39,395 nucleotides of DNA. Source: Clostridia bacterium (GTDB lineage: Bacteria > Bacillota > Clostridia > Oscillospirales > Acutalibacteraceae). The DNA is taken from assembly GCA_017550105.1 (NCBI GenBank), contig JAFYLQ010000044.1, positions 1 to 39,395 on the forward strand, given 5' to 3'. Shown here piece by piece: positions 1-8,741 of the stretch. Under the pieces are notes generated by a model, which did no database searches, had not been told where the DNA came from, and saw only the letters and a list, made by a program, of their open reading frames with translations. A program made the position numbers and the translations under genes. The first letter of the stretch is position 1. Each line of letters opens with the position of its first letter.

Positions 1-1
1 G

Positions 2-1147
2 GTACAGGCTATTGTTAATAATTTTGCACCCCTTTTGTTTCTGACCTTCAGGAACGAGTTCGGCATCCCCCTTGAAAAAATAACCTCGCTTATAACTATT
101 AACTTCTTATTTCAGTTGGTTGTTGACGTTATTGCCGCCAAGGTGGTTGATAAAATCGGCTACCGCAAATGCATAGTTGCGGCTCAGTTTTTCTCGGCGT
201 TGGGTATTGCGGGTATGGGCTTTTTGCCGAGCCTCTTTTCAGACCCCTATTACGGATTGTTGATTTCTATACTTCTTTATGCATTGGGTGGCGGTCTTAT
301 TGAGGTGCTTGTAAGTCCCATTGTAGAGGCTTGTCCTATAAAGGCAAAAAAAGCCGCAATGAGCCTGTTGCACTCCTTCTATTGCTGGGGTCACTTGTTC
401 GTGGTGCTTTTCTCAACACTTTTCTTTACACTTTTCGGTATAGAAAATTGGCGTATTCTTGCCATAATCTGGGCGATAATACCCCTTATAAACGGCTTCT
501 ATTTTATGGGGGTTCCTATTGCGCCCCTTACCGCAGAGGGTGAGCAGATACCCATAAAAAAGCTTTTTACTTCAAGGACCTTCTGGCTTTTCATCATAGT
601 AATGGTCTGTGCGGGTGCATCCGAGCAGGGTATGAGCCAATGGGCATCAACCTTTGCCGAGGCAGGACTTAAGGTGTCAAAAACCGTGGGTGACCTTGCG
701 GGACCAAGTCTTTTTGCTATAACAATGGGTGTTTCAAGGGTTATTTACTCAAAAATCAGCGAAAAGGTGGACCTTACAAAATATATGACCGCCTGTGCAC
801 TTTTGTGCATCGGCTCCTACGCTATAGCGTCCTTTTCGGGCAATGCAGCTTTCTCGTTGGTGGGGTGTGCAATGTGTGGCTTCTCCGTGGGTGTTATGTG
901 GCCGGGCGCCTTCTCACTTGCATCTGAAAAATTCCCCAAGGGCGGTACGGCAATGTTCGCCTTCTTGGCTCTGGCGGGGGACTTTGGTTGCTCCTTTGGT
1001 CCTACGGTTGTAGGTGTGGCAACGGATTTACTAAATGACAATATTAAGCAAGGCGTATTCGCCGCAGTCATTTTCCCGTTGCTGTTAATTGTTTCGTTGT
1101 TAGTAATGAAAAAAACAAAAAACAAAGCAACAAAGTTAAAAATTTAA
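2..1147 (+). CDS. MFS transporter, 5' end cut by the window edge
   Basis: The reading frame is open from base 2; residues before the TTG at 35 (VQAIVNNFAPL) still read like the first transmembrane helix of a major facilitator protein, so the true start lies outside the window and the TTG is not the start. The visible part has about 11-12 hydrophobic segments, with a cytoplasmic-loop motif DKIGYRK after the second visible helix, as is usual in MFS proteins. MFS proteins move small solutes such as sugars, driven by ion gradients; the substrate cannot be read here. The next gene, a second transporter, has its own promoter at 1161-1189. Family call firm, substrate unknown. Confidence 0.8.
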   Translation, partial: VQAIVNNFAPLLFLTFRNEFGIPLEKITSLITINFLFQLVVDVIAAKVVDKIGYRKCIVAAQFFSALGIAGMGFLPSLFSDPYYGLLISILLYALGGGLIEVLVSPIVEACPIKAKKAAMSLLHSFYCWGHLFVVLFSTLFFTLFGIENWRILAIIWAIIPLINGFYFMGVPIAPLTAEGEQIPIKKLFTSRTFWLFIIVMVCAGASEQGMSQWASTFAEAGLKVSKTVGDLAGPSLFAITMGVSRVIYSKISEKVDLTKYMTACALLCIGSYAIASFSGNAAFSLVGCAMCGFSVGVMWPGAFSLASEKFPKGGTAMFAFLALAGDFGCSFGPTVVGVATDLLNDNIKQGVFAAVIFPLLLIVSLLVMKKTKNKATKLKI

Positions 1148-1160
1148 ATTGTTGTAGCCG

Positions 1161-1189
1161 TTGTGTTTTGGAACTTTGTGTGATAAAAT
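1161..1189 (+). promoter_or_regulatory. Sigma-A-type promoter for the 1220-4852 operon
   Basis: TTGTGT (1161-1166), a 17-base spacer and TAAAAT (1184-1189), with TGA just before the -10 giving an extended -10. It lies 30 bases upstream of the start at 1220, whose ribosome site is AAAGGGGG at 1205-1212. Confidence 0.6.
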
Positions 1190-1219
1190 TAGTTTAATAA
1201 ATATAAAGGGGGTTCCTTT

Positions 1220-2989
1220 ATGAGTAAAGGGGATAATTCCTCTCTCAAAGACAAAGTCGGTGGGTTTATGTCCGAGGTCAAAACCCATTGGAAAACACCT
1301 GCTGAAGGTAAATACGTACCTTATAAAGAGTACAAGGACGTTGTTATCGGTGTCGGTGCAAACTATGCGGGTTCAAAGACCCTTGAGTATATCGGCTTCT
1401 GGTCAAGCTGCTTCCTCATTATGCACCACTACAGATTACCCTATCTTACGTTCTCAGTTATAGGGCTTCTCAATATGCCTTTAGGTTATATTTCTGCCCT
1501 TATCTGGTGGTACGTTTGTGATAACTTAGGCTTTTTGCCTAAAAAGAAAGAGCGACTCGTTTACCTTTCTTACGGCCTGATGATGGCGTTCGGTATATCT
1601 ACCTTATTGTTCGACTATTCAACGTTATTTGACCAATCGGGTTCGTTTATAACCATTCTAAATAGCTTCGAGGGTATGAATGCCACGGCGTGCTTCAAGA
1701 CCTTCGGTACGCACTTCCTGTATACAGGTTGGGTGGGTGCACGTAACATTTTTTGGCGTAAGAAGCTAATTCCCAAATACGGCAGATATAAATACAGTCT
1801 TTACTGTGACGTTATTCCCAAATGCGTAATGGTAATACTTATTGGTTGGCTTCCCGTTTACAACATTGATGACGTTGCAACACGTGTATGGGTGGCAAAC
1901 CTTCTGTTCGCTACGTTTAACGTATTCGGCTTCGGTAACGTGCTTGAGCAATGCACGAAGCTTATCAGCCCCAACTTGCAGGAGCGTATTCTTGTTCGTA
2001 GCTACCCCATAAAAATATCACATATTTTCAACTCGATCCTTGCAATTATTTTACCCGTTATCGTTGGTATGCTTAAGGATGAGTGGGCGGATATCAATTT
2101 CTACAGATGGGTTATTCCCGTAACCTTCTGCGTTTCTGCAGCCTTCACAATGGGTCTTGCAGGACGAATTAAAGAAAGAATTCCTCAACCGCCCATCGAA
2201 AAGAAGGTTCAGATTAAATTCTGGGACGGTATGTTCGGTGTTCTTAAGAACAAGTACCTTCTTATTAACACCATTGTTGGTCTTATTGACTCCTTGGGTA
2301 ATGGTATGTTGCCCTTTGCCACCATTCTTTATTTCTATACCTTCCGACTCAGCGGTCTTCCGTATTCACTTATTGTAGCGCTTATATCCTTTGCGGGTAC
2401 ACCGCCCGATTTGTTGTCACCCTATTTCCTTAAGCGTTTCTCATACAAGCAGATTATGATTTTCTATCAGCTTAGCCGTGCAATCGGTAACGTTATTATT
2501 GCCGTTTCAATGGTATTGCTCCGTGATAATCTTGCCCTTTGCGGCACAATCTGTATTGTTGTTCTGTTCTTTATGGAAATGACAAAGACCGTTCCCACAA
2601 CTGCAGGTCACGATATGGGTATTCGTATAGGTGACTATCAGATGTATCTGTCAGGTGAACGTCTTGAAAGCTTCGCAGGTATTTTTGGTTGGTTCACAGG
2701 ACCTATCACAACCTTTGTAGGTCTTATTATCCCCATCTTCCTGCTTAAATACGGCTTTAACAGTAACTGGGAAATTCTGTTCTTTGACGGTTCAAGAACA
2801 AATATCATTATCGTTCCGCTAATTGTTGATGCAATCGGCTTCTTCCTTATGACAATTCCGTACCTGTTCTGGGATTACGACAACAGAAAGCAGAACCTTG
2901 TTATGGAGGTTCTCAAACGTAGGGCAGAGGTAACGGAAAAGAAGGCCGAAGAAGAGGGCGTCTCCGTTTCAGGCGGTTATAAAGGTTAA
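1220..2989 (+). CDS. MFS-type transporter, long form (589 aa)
   Basis: A polytopic membrane protein with about 12 hydrophobic helices, long hydrophilic N-terminal (about 45 residues) and C-terminal (about 35 residues) tails, and a charged central loop near residues 310-340. The pattern (two six-helix halves) fits the MFS_2 / sugar-cation symporter side of the superfamily, but no diagnostic substrate motif is recognised. The ATG at 1220 sits 7 bases after AAAGGGGG. It is the first gene of an apparent operon with the LRR protein at 3003 and the zinc-ribbon protein at 4244, ending at the terminator at 4860. This grouping suggests a membrane-linked uptake or sensing role, but that is inference. 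Confidence 0.65.
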   Translation: MSKGDNSSLKDKVGGFMSEVKTHWKTPAEGKYVPYKEYKDVVIGVGANYAGSKTLEYIGFWSSCFLIMHHYRLPYLTFSVIGLLNMPLGYISALIWWYVCDNLGFLPKKKERLVYLSYGLMMAFGISTLLFDYSTLFDQSGSFITILNSFEGMNATACFKTFGTHFLYTGWVGARNIFWRKKLIPKYGRYKYSLYCDVIPKCVMVILIGWLPVYNIDDVATRVWVANLLFATFNVFGFGNVLEQCTKLISPNLQERILVRSYPIKISHIFNSILAIILPVIVGMLKDEWADINFYRWVIPVTFCVSAAFTMGLAGRIKERIPQPPIEKKVQIKFWDGMFGVLKNKYLLINTIVGLIDSLGNGMLPFATILYFYTFRLSGLPYSLIVALISFAGTPPDLLSPYFLKRFSYKQIMIFYQLSRAIGNVIIAVSMVLLRDNLALCGTICIVVLFFMEMTKTVPTTAGHDMGIRIGDYQMYLSGERLESFAGIFGWFTGPITTFVGLIIPIFLLKYGFNSNWEILFFDGSRTNIIIVPLIVDAIGFFLMTIPYLFWDYDNRKQNLVMEVLKRRAEVTEKKAEEEGVSVSGGYKG

Positions 2990-3002
2990 GGGGATGTGTT
3001 GA

Positions 3003-4226
3003 ATGAGTAAAAAAGAAAAGAAAAAGGTCTTGGATTGGCAGGACGACGTAGAGCTCGACATACCTGAGGACGAAATATGGACTTATCAGGTACCGGGTCT
3101 TGCAGCACCTCATATCAACAAGCCCCATAAATACTTTCTTTTAAAGAAAATAGTATTTGTCATAGTAATTATCGTAGCGGTTTCACTTTCAATTTATTTC
3201 AGCGTTCTGGCGTTACAGAACGATACCTTCGAATATACCGAAACGGCGCAGGGAATAGAGCTTACAAAATTCAGTAACACGGGCTATCTTTACGAGCTTG
3301 ATATTGACTACGAGCTTAATATTGAGTACATTGCAGGTAATAATGACCCTAAAACAAACTTTAAGGTTGTAAAGGATACCACAAAGCCCATTACCTCTGT
3401 AAGACAGTTTGCTCTTAACTGTGACGATAAAATTAAAACTATCAGAATCGGTGAAACCGTAGAGTTTGTGGACACAAAGGCGTTTTACTCCTGTTGGGCA
3501 TTGCAGAATATTGAGGTTGACGAAAATAACCCCAATTACTGCGACGTTGACGGTGTTCTTTACAACAAGGATAAAACCGAGGTTCTTTGCTATCCCTGTG
3601 ACCACGACGAGTATTTAAGGCAGAAATACGGCTATGAAAAAGAGCTTTATACTGATGAAATAACACCTGAGTACGAAAGAGATATTCAGACCTACGTTGT
3701 TCCCTCAACTGTTGTAAAAATTGATGAAATGTGCTTTAACTATGCTAATCTCAGGGTTATTTATTTACCCGAGGGCTTAAAGACCATTGAAACTCTTTCG
3801 GTTTTTAAGCTTCACGAGAAAAAGGATGAATGGGGCACAACACCCTCGCTTAAGGCTATTTATACATACAAAGCCGATGATGTTGCAGATTCCCATTTAA
3901 CCGACGTAAAGGCACTTGGTGAGATTTATAATTCATTGCCCGAGGGTCTTGAGTATATAGGCTCCGACGCCTTCAGTTATAATACCGCTCTTACTTACCT
4001 TTACATACCCGAAAGCGTAAGCTACATAGGTCACCATGCATTCTGGGATACCGTTTATAAAGACGGTGACCAGCTTAAGGGTGTAACCGAAATACACGTT
4101 GCTGTGGATGAAGATACCTTTGAAAATGACCTTGAAGTCGGCGATGACTGGAAGCCGAAATACGACTTTTTGTTATTTAAAAAGGCTGTGGACGTAGTTT
4201 ATTCTGCCGAAAGGGTAAAGGAATAA
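3003..4226 (+). CDS. Membrane-anchored BspA-like leucine-rich repeat protein
   Basis: About 48 cytoplasmic residues rich in charge, one transmembrane helix at about residues 49-70 (KIVFVIVIIVAVSLSIYFSV), then an extracytoplasmic part of about 335 residues. The outer part carries LRR_5 (BspA/Treponema pallidum type) units, for example IRIGETVEFVDTKAFYSC, VPSTVVKIDEMCFNYANL and IPESVSYIGHHAFWDT. Such domains usually mediate protein or surface binding. There is no sortase signal. It lies 13 bases after the transporter and 17 bases before the zinc-ribbon gene, so it is probably co-transcribed. The ribosome site AAGGGG overlaps the upstream stop codon. Binding partner unknown. Confidence 0.75.
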   Translation: MSKKEKKKVLDWQDDVELDIPEDEIWTYQVPGLAAPHINKPHKYFLLKKIVFVIVIIVAVSLSIYFSVLALQNDTFEYTETAQGIELTKFSNTGYLYELDIDYELNIEYIAGNNDPKTNFKVVKDTTKPITSVRQFALNCDDKIKTIRIGETVEFVDTKAFYSCWALQNIEVDENNPNYCDVDGVLYNKDKTEVLCYPCDHDEYLRQKYGYEKELYTDEITPEYERDIQTYVVPSTVVKIDEMCFNYANLRVIYLPEGLKTIETLSVFKLHEKKDEWGTTPSLKAIYTYKADDVADSHLTDVKALGEIYNSLPEGLEYIGSDAFSYNTALTYLYIPESVSYIGHHAFWDTVYKDGDQLKGVTEIHVAVDEDTFENDLEVGDDWKPKYDFLLFKKAVDVVYSAERVKE

Positions 4227-4243
4227 GCAAAAGGGGGATGTGT

Positions 4244-4852
4244 ATGTTTTGTATTAAATGCGGCGCTCAGCTACCTGACGATATTACCCTGTGTAGCGCC
4301 TGTGGTGCCGATTTAAAGGAAGAACTGAAAAGCATTTCTGTTTGCGATACAGAATCGGTCGAAACTGTTCCGGAACAGTCGGCTCAGCCCGAGTGCTTAC
4401 ATTCCTTTAACAATATGAATTATGAGGAAGATTTAATTGCCAAAAAGCAGTTAAAGAAAGCCCGTCGTCTTGCAGATGCAACCTTGGGTACGGGTATTGC
4501 GGCTATATGCCTTCTTATACTTGGCGTGGTTCTTATTCCCTTGTTCTGGTTCTTGTGGTTCTTCGCCTTTATGCTCGGTATAGCCTCCTTTGTGCTTTCC
4601 TTTTTATCCAAAAGGGCAATGTACGAGCTTATGTATAACGACCTTTATGAAATGCAGATTAAAAAGGTCAAAATAACTTACCGTAAGGGTAAAACTGCCG
4701 CCGCAATTGCAATGATTTCCACTATAGTGGGTGCGGTTGCAATAGTTTTTGCACTTTTCTATTTCGCCACAGAATTACTTCAAAGTGATTTTACCGAAGC
4801 GGTTCAGCTTCTTTGGAATTTAATCACAAATGCAATAAGCAAATTGTTCTGA
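4244..4852 (+). CDS. Zinc-ribbon membrane protein
   Basis: The N-terminus is a zinc ribbon (FCIKCGAQLPDD then CSACGADL: two CxxC pairs), followed by an acidic linker and three or four hydrophobic segments between about residues 85 and 195. A second in-frame ATG exists at 4238, but the ribosome site AAGGGGG (4231-4237) touches it; the ATG at 4244 is 6 bases downstream and is the better start. Last gene of the operon begun at 1220; a strong terminator follows at 4860. Small zinc-ribbon plus membrane-domain proteins are common in gut Clostridia and have no established function. Confidence 0.7.
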   Translation: MFCIKCGAQLPDDITLCSACGADLKEELKSISVCDTESVETVPEQSAQPECLHSFNNMNYEEDLIAKKQLKKARRLADATLGTGIAAICLLILGVVLIPLFWFLWFFAFMLGIASFVLSFLSKRAMYELMYNDLYEMQIKKVKITYRKGKTAAAIAMISTIVGAVAIVFALFYFATELLQSDFTEAVQLLWNLITNAISKLF

Positions 4853-4859
4853 AAAATAA

Positions 4860-4891
4860 GGTTGTCGGGTTATCTCGACAACCTTGTTTCT
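4860..4891 (+). terminator. Intrinsic terminator after the 1220-4852 operon
   Basis: GGTTGTCG (4860-4867) pairs with CGACAACC (4876-4883) around an 8-base loop, followed by a T-rich stretch (TTGTTTCT). Confidence 0.75.
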
Positions 4892-4921
4892 AAATAAATA
4901 AATAAATTAATGCAACAAAAC

Positions 4922-4935
4922 CTGTTTTAAAACAG
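4922..4935. promoter_or_regulatory. Perfect 14-bp palindrome, possible operator
   Basis: CTGTTTTAAAACAG is a perfect inverted repeat 35 bases upstream of the start at 4971, in the only intergenic space where that gene's promoter can lie. It has the size of a dimeric repressor site; no T-run follows, so it is not a terminator. The regulator is unknown. Confidence 0.35.
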
Positions 4936-4970
4936 TCATATATGTAGAATTGATTGAAAGGGGCGGTTTT

Positions 4971-5960
4971 ATGAAAAAGAAAATTATATGCTTGTGTGTT
5001 GCAATAGCTATTCTTGCTTCAATAATAACAGTTATTCTCTTTTTTGTATCCGGAAAAAATGGTGATGATATAACGGTGGATACCGAAGCCGCAACCATAA
5101 CAGGTGAAGCCGTAGTATTAGAAGACTGTAAGAATACCTATGAAAATAACGGCGATTTATTTATAAACGGTCAAAAGGTCACTGATGATACCTGCGTGAA
5201 AATATTTACACAGAAAAAACGTTGTGTTGTATCACTTATGTACGTTGCCCTATCCCTTGGTTGTGAGGTTTACAAAAATGGTGAGTATGAATACCGCATT
5301 GTATATGGTGAGGATATTTATAGGCTTAACACTGCAGAAAATACAATGCGTATTAACAACAATCCAATGAATATTATAGGTGACCCTGACCCGATTATAA
5401 ATCCCAATACGGAGTCTGCAAAGCACCACCTTAACCCGTATTATAAAAGAACCGAAACGGACTATCTGATTGACAGTAACTGTATAAATCACTTTTTATA
5501 TTTGCTGAATTATGATATGACTATTGATTATGAAGGTACAAGCGTTAGCATAGCAAAGGTGAATAATCCTGCGGTTAAATTGGTTGTTAACTCAAAGGAA
5601 CTGCCTGTTGATGAAAACGTAAGAATTAATTATAAAGAAGGTTATGCAGAAATACCTTTATTTTCTGTTTTAAAAGGGTGCGGTGTTGAAGTGAAGCAAA
5701 ACAAAGATGGCACTTACGCTTTAGAAAGTGATAACAAAAATTATATTTTGGACACAAAAACTAATATTATTTCGGACAAAAATTGTTCTGATTATTTTAA
5801 ACTGATAGTCGGCGGTAAGGTTTGGTATTATTTCAAGGCAACAAATAATGAATACTATATAAGCACTGACCTGATAAAACCTTTGTTGTCGGAGATGGGC
5901 TATATAACAGAAGTGGATTTTGAAAACTCAACCATTACTGTCTATGAACGTGCTAATTAA
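4971..5960 (+). CDS. Signal-anchored extracytoplasmic protein, stalk/copper-amine-oxidase-N-like
   Basis: Start ATG at 4971 follows GAAAGGGGCGG by a few bases; an upstream in-frame TTG at 4950 has no ribosome site. Residues 1-27 form a signal anchor (KKK then a hydrophobic stretch to FFVSG), with no lipobox cysteine. The outer part has repeated short beta-rich modules of the type 'LFINGQKV...VSLMYVALSLGCEV' and 'LVVNSKELPVDENVRI...PLFSVLKGCGVEV', resembling the N-terminal (stalk) domain of copper amine oxidases found on many Firmicute surface proteins. It is monocistronic, lying between two terminators with the same GGTTGTC stem base. Codon use is AT-richer than in its neighbours. Function unknown. 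Confidence 0.55.
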   Translation: MKKKIICLCVAIAILASIITVILFFVSGKNGDDITVDTEAATITGEAVVLEDCKNTYENNGDLFINGQKVTDDTCVKIFTQKKRCVVSLMYVALSLGCEVYKNGEYEYRIVYGEDIYRLNTAENTMRINNNPMNIIGDPDPIINPNTESAKHHLNPYYKRTETDYLIDSNCINHFLYLLNYDMTIDYEGTSVSIAKVNNPAVKLVVNSKELPVDENVRINYKEGYAEIPLFSVLKGCGVEVKQNKDGTYALESDNKNYILDTKTNIISDKNCSDYFKLIVGGKVWYYFKATNNEYYISTDLIKPLLSEMGYITEVDFENSTITVYERAN

Positions 5961-5968
5961 AATTAAAA

Positions 5969-5999
5969 GGTTGTCAGGATTTAACCTGACAACCTTTGT
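5969..5999. terminator. Bidirectional terminator between convergent genes
   Basis: GGTTGTCAGG (5969-5978) pairs with CCTGACAACC (5985-5994) around a 6-base loop. TTTGTT follows on the plus strand and the complement of AATTAAAA follows on the minus strand, so it can serve both the plus gene ending at 5960 and the minus gene ending at 6004. Confidence 0.8.
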
Positions 6000-6003
6000 T
6001 GCG

Positions 6004-7470
6004 TTAAAACTCAATCTTAATTTCGTTTACACCGATATCGGTTTTGAATTCAATATCATAACCGATGTTACCGGGGATTTCCTTGATTTCGTATTTGCCT
6101 TCACATTCGATTTTTTCGGGCTTTTTGTCAACGTAAACTATGGTGGGTACGTCAAATGCCTTGTCCTGATTATATTTTAAGGTGAAGGTCTGATTGTCAA
6201 AATCATACTTATACGCAATGATTTCGCCCGTTACTGCCTTGGGACGGGGACGAGTGAGCACGTGCATAAATTCACGTTCAAGAATTTCGTCAAAATAGCA
6301 CCAGTAGGTGTTGCTCCATTTGTATGAGTCGAATTTATCCTGAAGGAATCTGATATGGGGGTACCATCCGTCACCCTCAGCACAGGAGCCCCATTCACCA
6401 ACAAGGCAGGGAATGTTAAGTCTTTCTTGGGTTCTGCGGTGCTGGTCAAAAATGGAGCCTACACGTGAGTTACTTGCGTATTTATAAGCGGGTGTGTCAA
6501 CCATAAGGTCGTAGGCGTGGGGTGCAAATACCTGTTTTGCTTCTCTTTTGCCGTTTACCATAGCGGGAGTGTTGCAGCAGGGAATACCCATATTTGAGTA
6601 ATAGTTGTTTTCAATAAATATTGCACCGTTATCGGTAATTTCACGTACGGCTGTTGCCATTTTGCTTACAAAGGGTGAGTAACGCTCGGTGTCAAAGCGT
6701 CTTACGATATCGTCGGCACCCGAGGTAATTTTTCTTAAAACATCGCCTGTGTATTGGTCGAGCACTCTGATTTTTTCAGAGCCAAGACCTTGCTTGATAA
6801 GCTCCTTTTTGCTGATGGAGCTATCTGTGATTGTAGTTTTTGCAAGACCCAGAATAACCTTTCTGAAGATTCTGCCGCCGTCAGCACCGGGGAAGGGTTC
6901 GTTGAAAAAGTCGAAGCCGAAAAGGGCGGGCTTGTCCTTAACCTCTTTAACAAGGCGCTTCCACATATTTGCGTAGTAATCCTGCAAGCCTATGTTGTTG
7001 TATTTTGTGTTGTTCCAGAAGTTATCGAATGCTCTGAAGCATGCGCCGCCGTAGAAATAAGGCTCAGCCCATACGGCAATCTGTTTTCTGGGCTTGTATT
7101 TGTCGGTAAGTGTTGCCCAACGGGGTGCGCCGTCACCGTAACAATGTGATGAGTAAACGTCCTGGTGGCAGTCAAGATAGGCGTAAATGCCGTATTCCTC
7201 GCACTTGTCAAGGAAAGCGCAAAGGTCGGCAATAAGCTTTTTATTGTATCTGCCGGGTACGGGCTCCATTGCGCCCCAGGTAAAGCCGAGACGAATCATA
7301 TCATAGCCCCTTGCTCTGAATTCCTCAAAAGGGAATTTATTGGGGTCGTACCAGTAAGAGGGGTTATCCTTGTCAAAATCCTTTTTGTCAACAACGTTCA
7401 TACCGCTGAAAATTCGTTCTCTGCCGTGCTCGTCGACAAAACGCATACCGTCAATTTTAATTTTATCCAT
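6004..7470 (-). CDS. GH5 glycoside hydrolase, endoglycoceramidase-like, cytoplasmic
   Basis: A (beta/alpha)8 retaining glycosidase of family GH5. The predicted proton donor is Glu191 (DFFNEPFPG) and the nucleophile Glu359 (LVGEWGS). The motif LDCHQDVYS at 99-107 with GDGAPRWA at 112-119 is typical of the endoglycosylceramidase branch, which cleaves the glycan-lipid bond of glycolipids, and the C-terminal 90 residues form a beta-sandwich as in that branch. There is no signal peptide, so it acts in the cytoplasm, unlike secreted endoglycoceramidases. The start is supported by GGAGG a few bases upstream. It lies 16 bases after the metallophosphoesterase and shares its promoter. Possible substrates are glycosylceramides, steryl glucosides or other aryl/alkyl glycosides; specificity is not certain from sequence. 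Confidence 0.75.
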   Translation of the reverse strand: MDKIKIDGMRFVDEHGRERIFSGMNVVDKKDFDKDNPSYWYDPNKFPFEEFRARGYDMIRLGFTWGAMEPVPGRYNKKLIADLCAFLDKCEEYGIYAYLDCHQDVYSSHCYGDGAPRWATLTDKYKPRKQIAVWAEPYFYGGACFRAFDNFWNNTKYNNIGLQDYYANMWKRLVKEVKDKPALFGFDFFNEPFPGADGGRIFRKVILGLAKTTITDSSISKKELIKQGLGSEKIRVLDQYTGDVLRKITSGADDIVRRFDTERYSPFVSKMATAVREITDNGAIFIENNYYSNMGIPCCNTPAMVNGKREAKQVFAPHAYDLMVDTPAYKYASNSRVGSIFDQHRRTQERLNIPCLVGEWGSCAEGDGWYPHIRFLQDKFDSYKWSNTYWCYFDEILEREFMHVLTRPRPKAVTGEIIAYKYDFDNQTFTLKYNQDKAFDVPTIVYVDKKPEKIECEGKYEIKEIPGNIGYDIEFKTDIGVNEIKIEF

Positions 7471-7486
7471 TTTTACGCCTCCGTAA

Positions 7487-8701
7487 TTATTTAAGTGTTT
7501 TGGTTGTGGCTTTTAAGGGTGCTGAGTAAGTATCCCAGAATGAGCCTGCAATAAGCTCGATTATGTAATCTGTATCCGCCTTTAAATCGTCAAAATCAAT
7601 TGAAAGAGTCTCGGGCATATTATAGAAATAATAGTCACTCCAGATTTTCTTCTGCTTAACCGTAAGTCCGTTGTCAGCCTCTTTGATTACTACCTTGTAG
7701 TCGTTAACGTATTCCTTTTTAACCTTAGCCTGTGGGAAGGTAACCCTGAAGCCCTTGTCGTTAATGTTGCTTATGGTGATTTCTGCATTTTCAAACCAAG
7801 GTGCATCGGTCGTTTTGTAACGTGCGTCGGTGTATTTGAAGCTGTCTACGTTCCAGGGCTCGTCAATTTCCCACACAAAGGGGAAGAAATTATCGGTAAG
7901 CACGTCATAGGGGTAAATTCTTACTGCGCCCTCGGCGTTTGCTTCAACAATAAGCATCTGCGCGCAGTCCTCTTTTTTAGGAGGATGTGTGCCGTAGTGC
8001 TTGTCGAATTCGTCCAACTCAAAGTATGAAAGTGAGCCGGTGCCGAGGCAGGTGAAGTGCCTTTGGTGAATTGAACGGGGGTCGTTAATGGGCACGTGTG
8101 AGTGACCCGAAAAGTCTATAACCTGCGGATAGTCCATAAGTGTTGTTATAAAAGCCTCGTCCGCCCAATAAATACTGCCTGAAACAGTGTCCGTAAGGTG
8201 GGGATGCTGGAAAAAGAAAATGGGCTTTCGGGGGTCATTTTCACGGGCAATTTTAAGCTCCTTTGCCGCATATTCAACCTTGTCGGGGTCGTATTCGCAA
8301 CCGTGTGATGATGACATCGTTATAAAGTGGAAGCCGTTGATTTCAATGTGGTTATCAACGGGGATACCGAAAACCTCACCGAAAAGCTTATATGCAGCCT
8401 CAACACCGTTGCCGTGGTATTCGTGACTTGCCATATTTAACATATAGCGGGTTTCTTCCTTAAGGCAATTGTCCATTGTTGCCTTGAATTTTCTCATCTG
8501 GGTTTCGGTGCCTGAGTTTGCAAAGTCACCGTCGGCAAAAACTGCATCAAGCTTTTGATAGGTAGGGTGTGCCTCTGCCAATCTGTAAGCAATTTTAATT
8601 GCCTTTTCCATTCTTTCTTCTTCAACGCAGTGCTCGTCCTTATAGTGAACGTCACTTACAACCATAAATCTGAGTACAGGATTGAAATCTTTTTGTAACA
8701 T
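7487..8701 (-). CDS. Calcineurin-like metallophosphoesterase
   Basis: Metallophosphoesterase signatures in order: VSDVH (Asp17, His19), GD (Asp59), ASHEYHGN at 91-98 in the place of the usual GNH/GNHD, FQHPH (166-168) and SGHSH (His200, His202). The family hydrolyses phosphomonoesters or diesters using two metals. The asparagine of GNH appears replaced by Ser92, which may alter metal binding. The C-terminal third (from about 300) is beta-rich and ends like a fibronectin-III module. The start at 8701 was chosen because CGGAGGC lies 7 bases upstream and a promoter at 8742-8770 lies inside the longer reading frame. No signal peptide. It is co-transcribed with the downstream GH5. Confidence 0.75.
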   Translation of the reverse strand: MLQKDFNPVLRFMVVSDVHYKDEHCVEEERMEKAIKIAYRLAEAHPTYQKLDAVFADGDFANSGTETQMRKFKATMDNCLKEETRYMLNMASHEYHGNGVEAAYKLFGEVFGIPVDNHIEINGFHFITMSSSHGCEYDPDKVEYAAKELKIARENDPRKPIFFFQHPHLTDTVSGSIYWADEAFITTLMDYPQVIDFSGHSHVPINDPRSIHQRHFTCLGTGSLSYFELDEFDKHYGTHPPKKEDCAQMLIVEANAEGAVRIYPYDVLTDNFFPFVWEIDEPWNVDSFKYTDARYKTTDAPWFENAEITISNINDKGFRVTFPQAKVKKEYVNDYKVVIKEADNGLTVKQKKIWSDYYFYNMPETLSIDFDDLKADTDYIIELIAGSFWDTYSAPLKATTKTLK

Positions 8702-8741
8702 AAAGGTTGCCTCCGAAAAAGTTTTAAAATACATCATTGTA

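Noticed and set aside
6754-7149. Long plus-strand frame inside the GH5 gene
   Set aside because: Fully inside a well-supported minus-strand GH5 with catalytic motifs and a ribosome site; shadow of codon bias.
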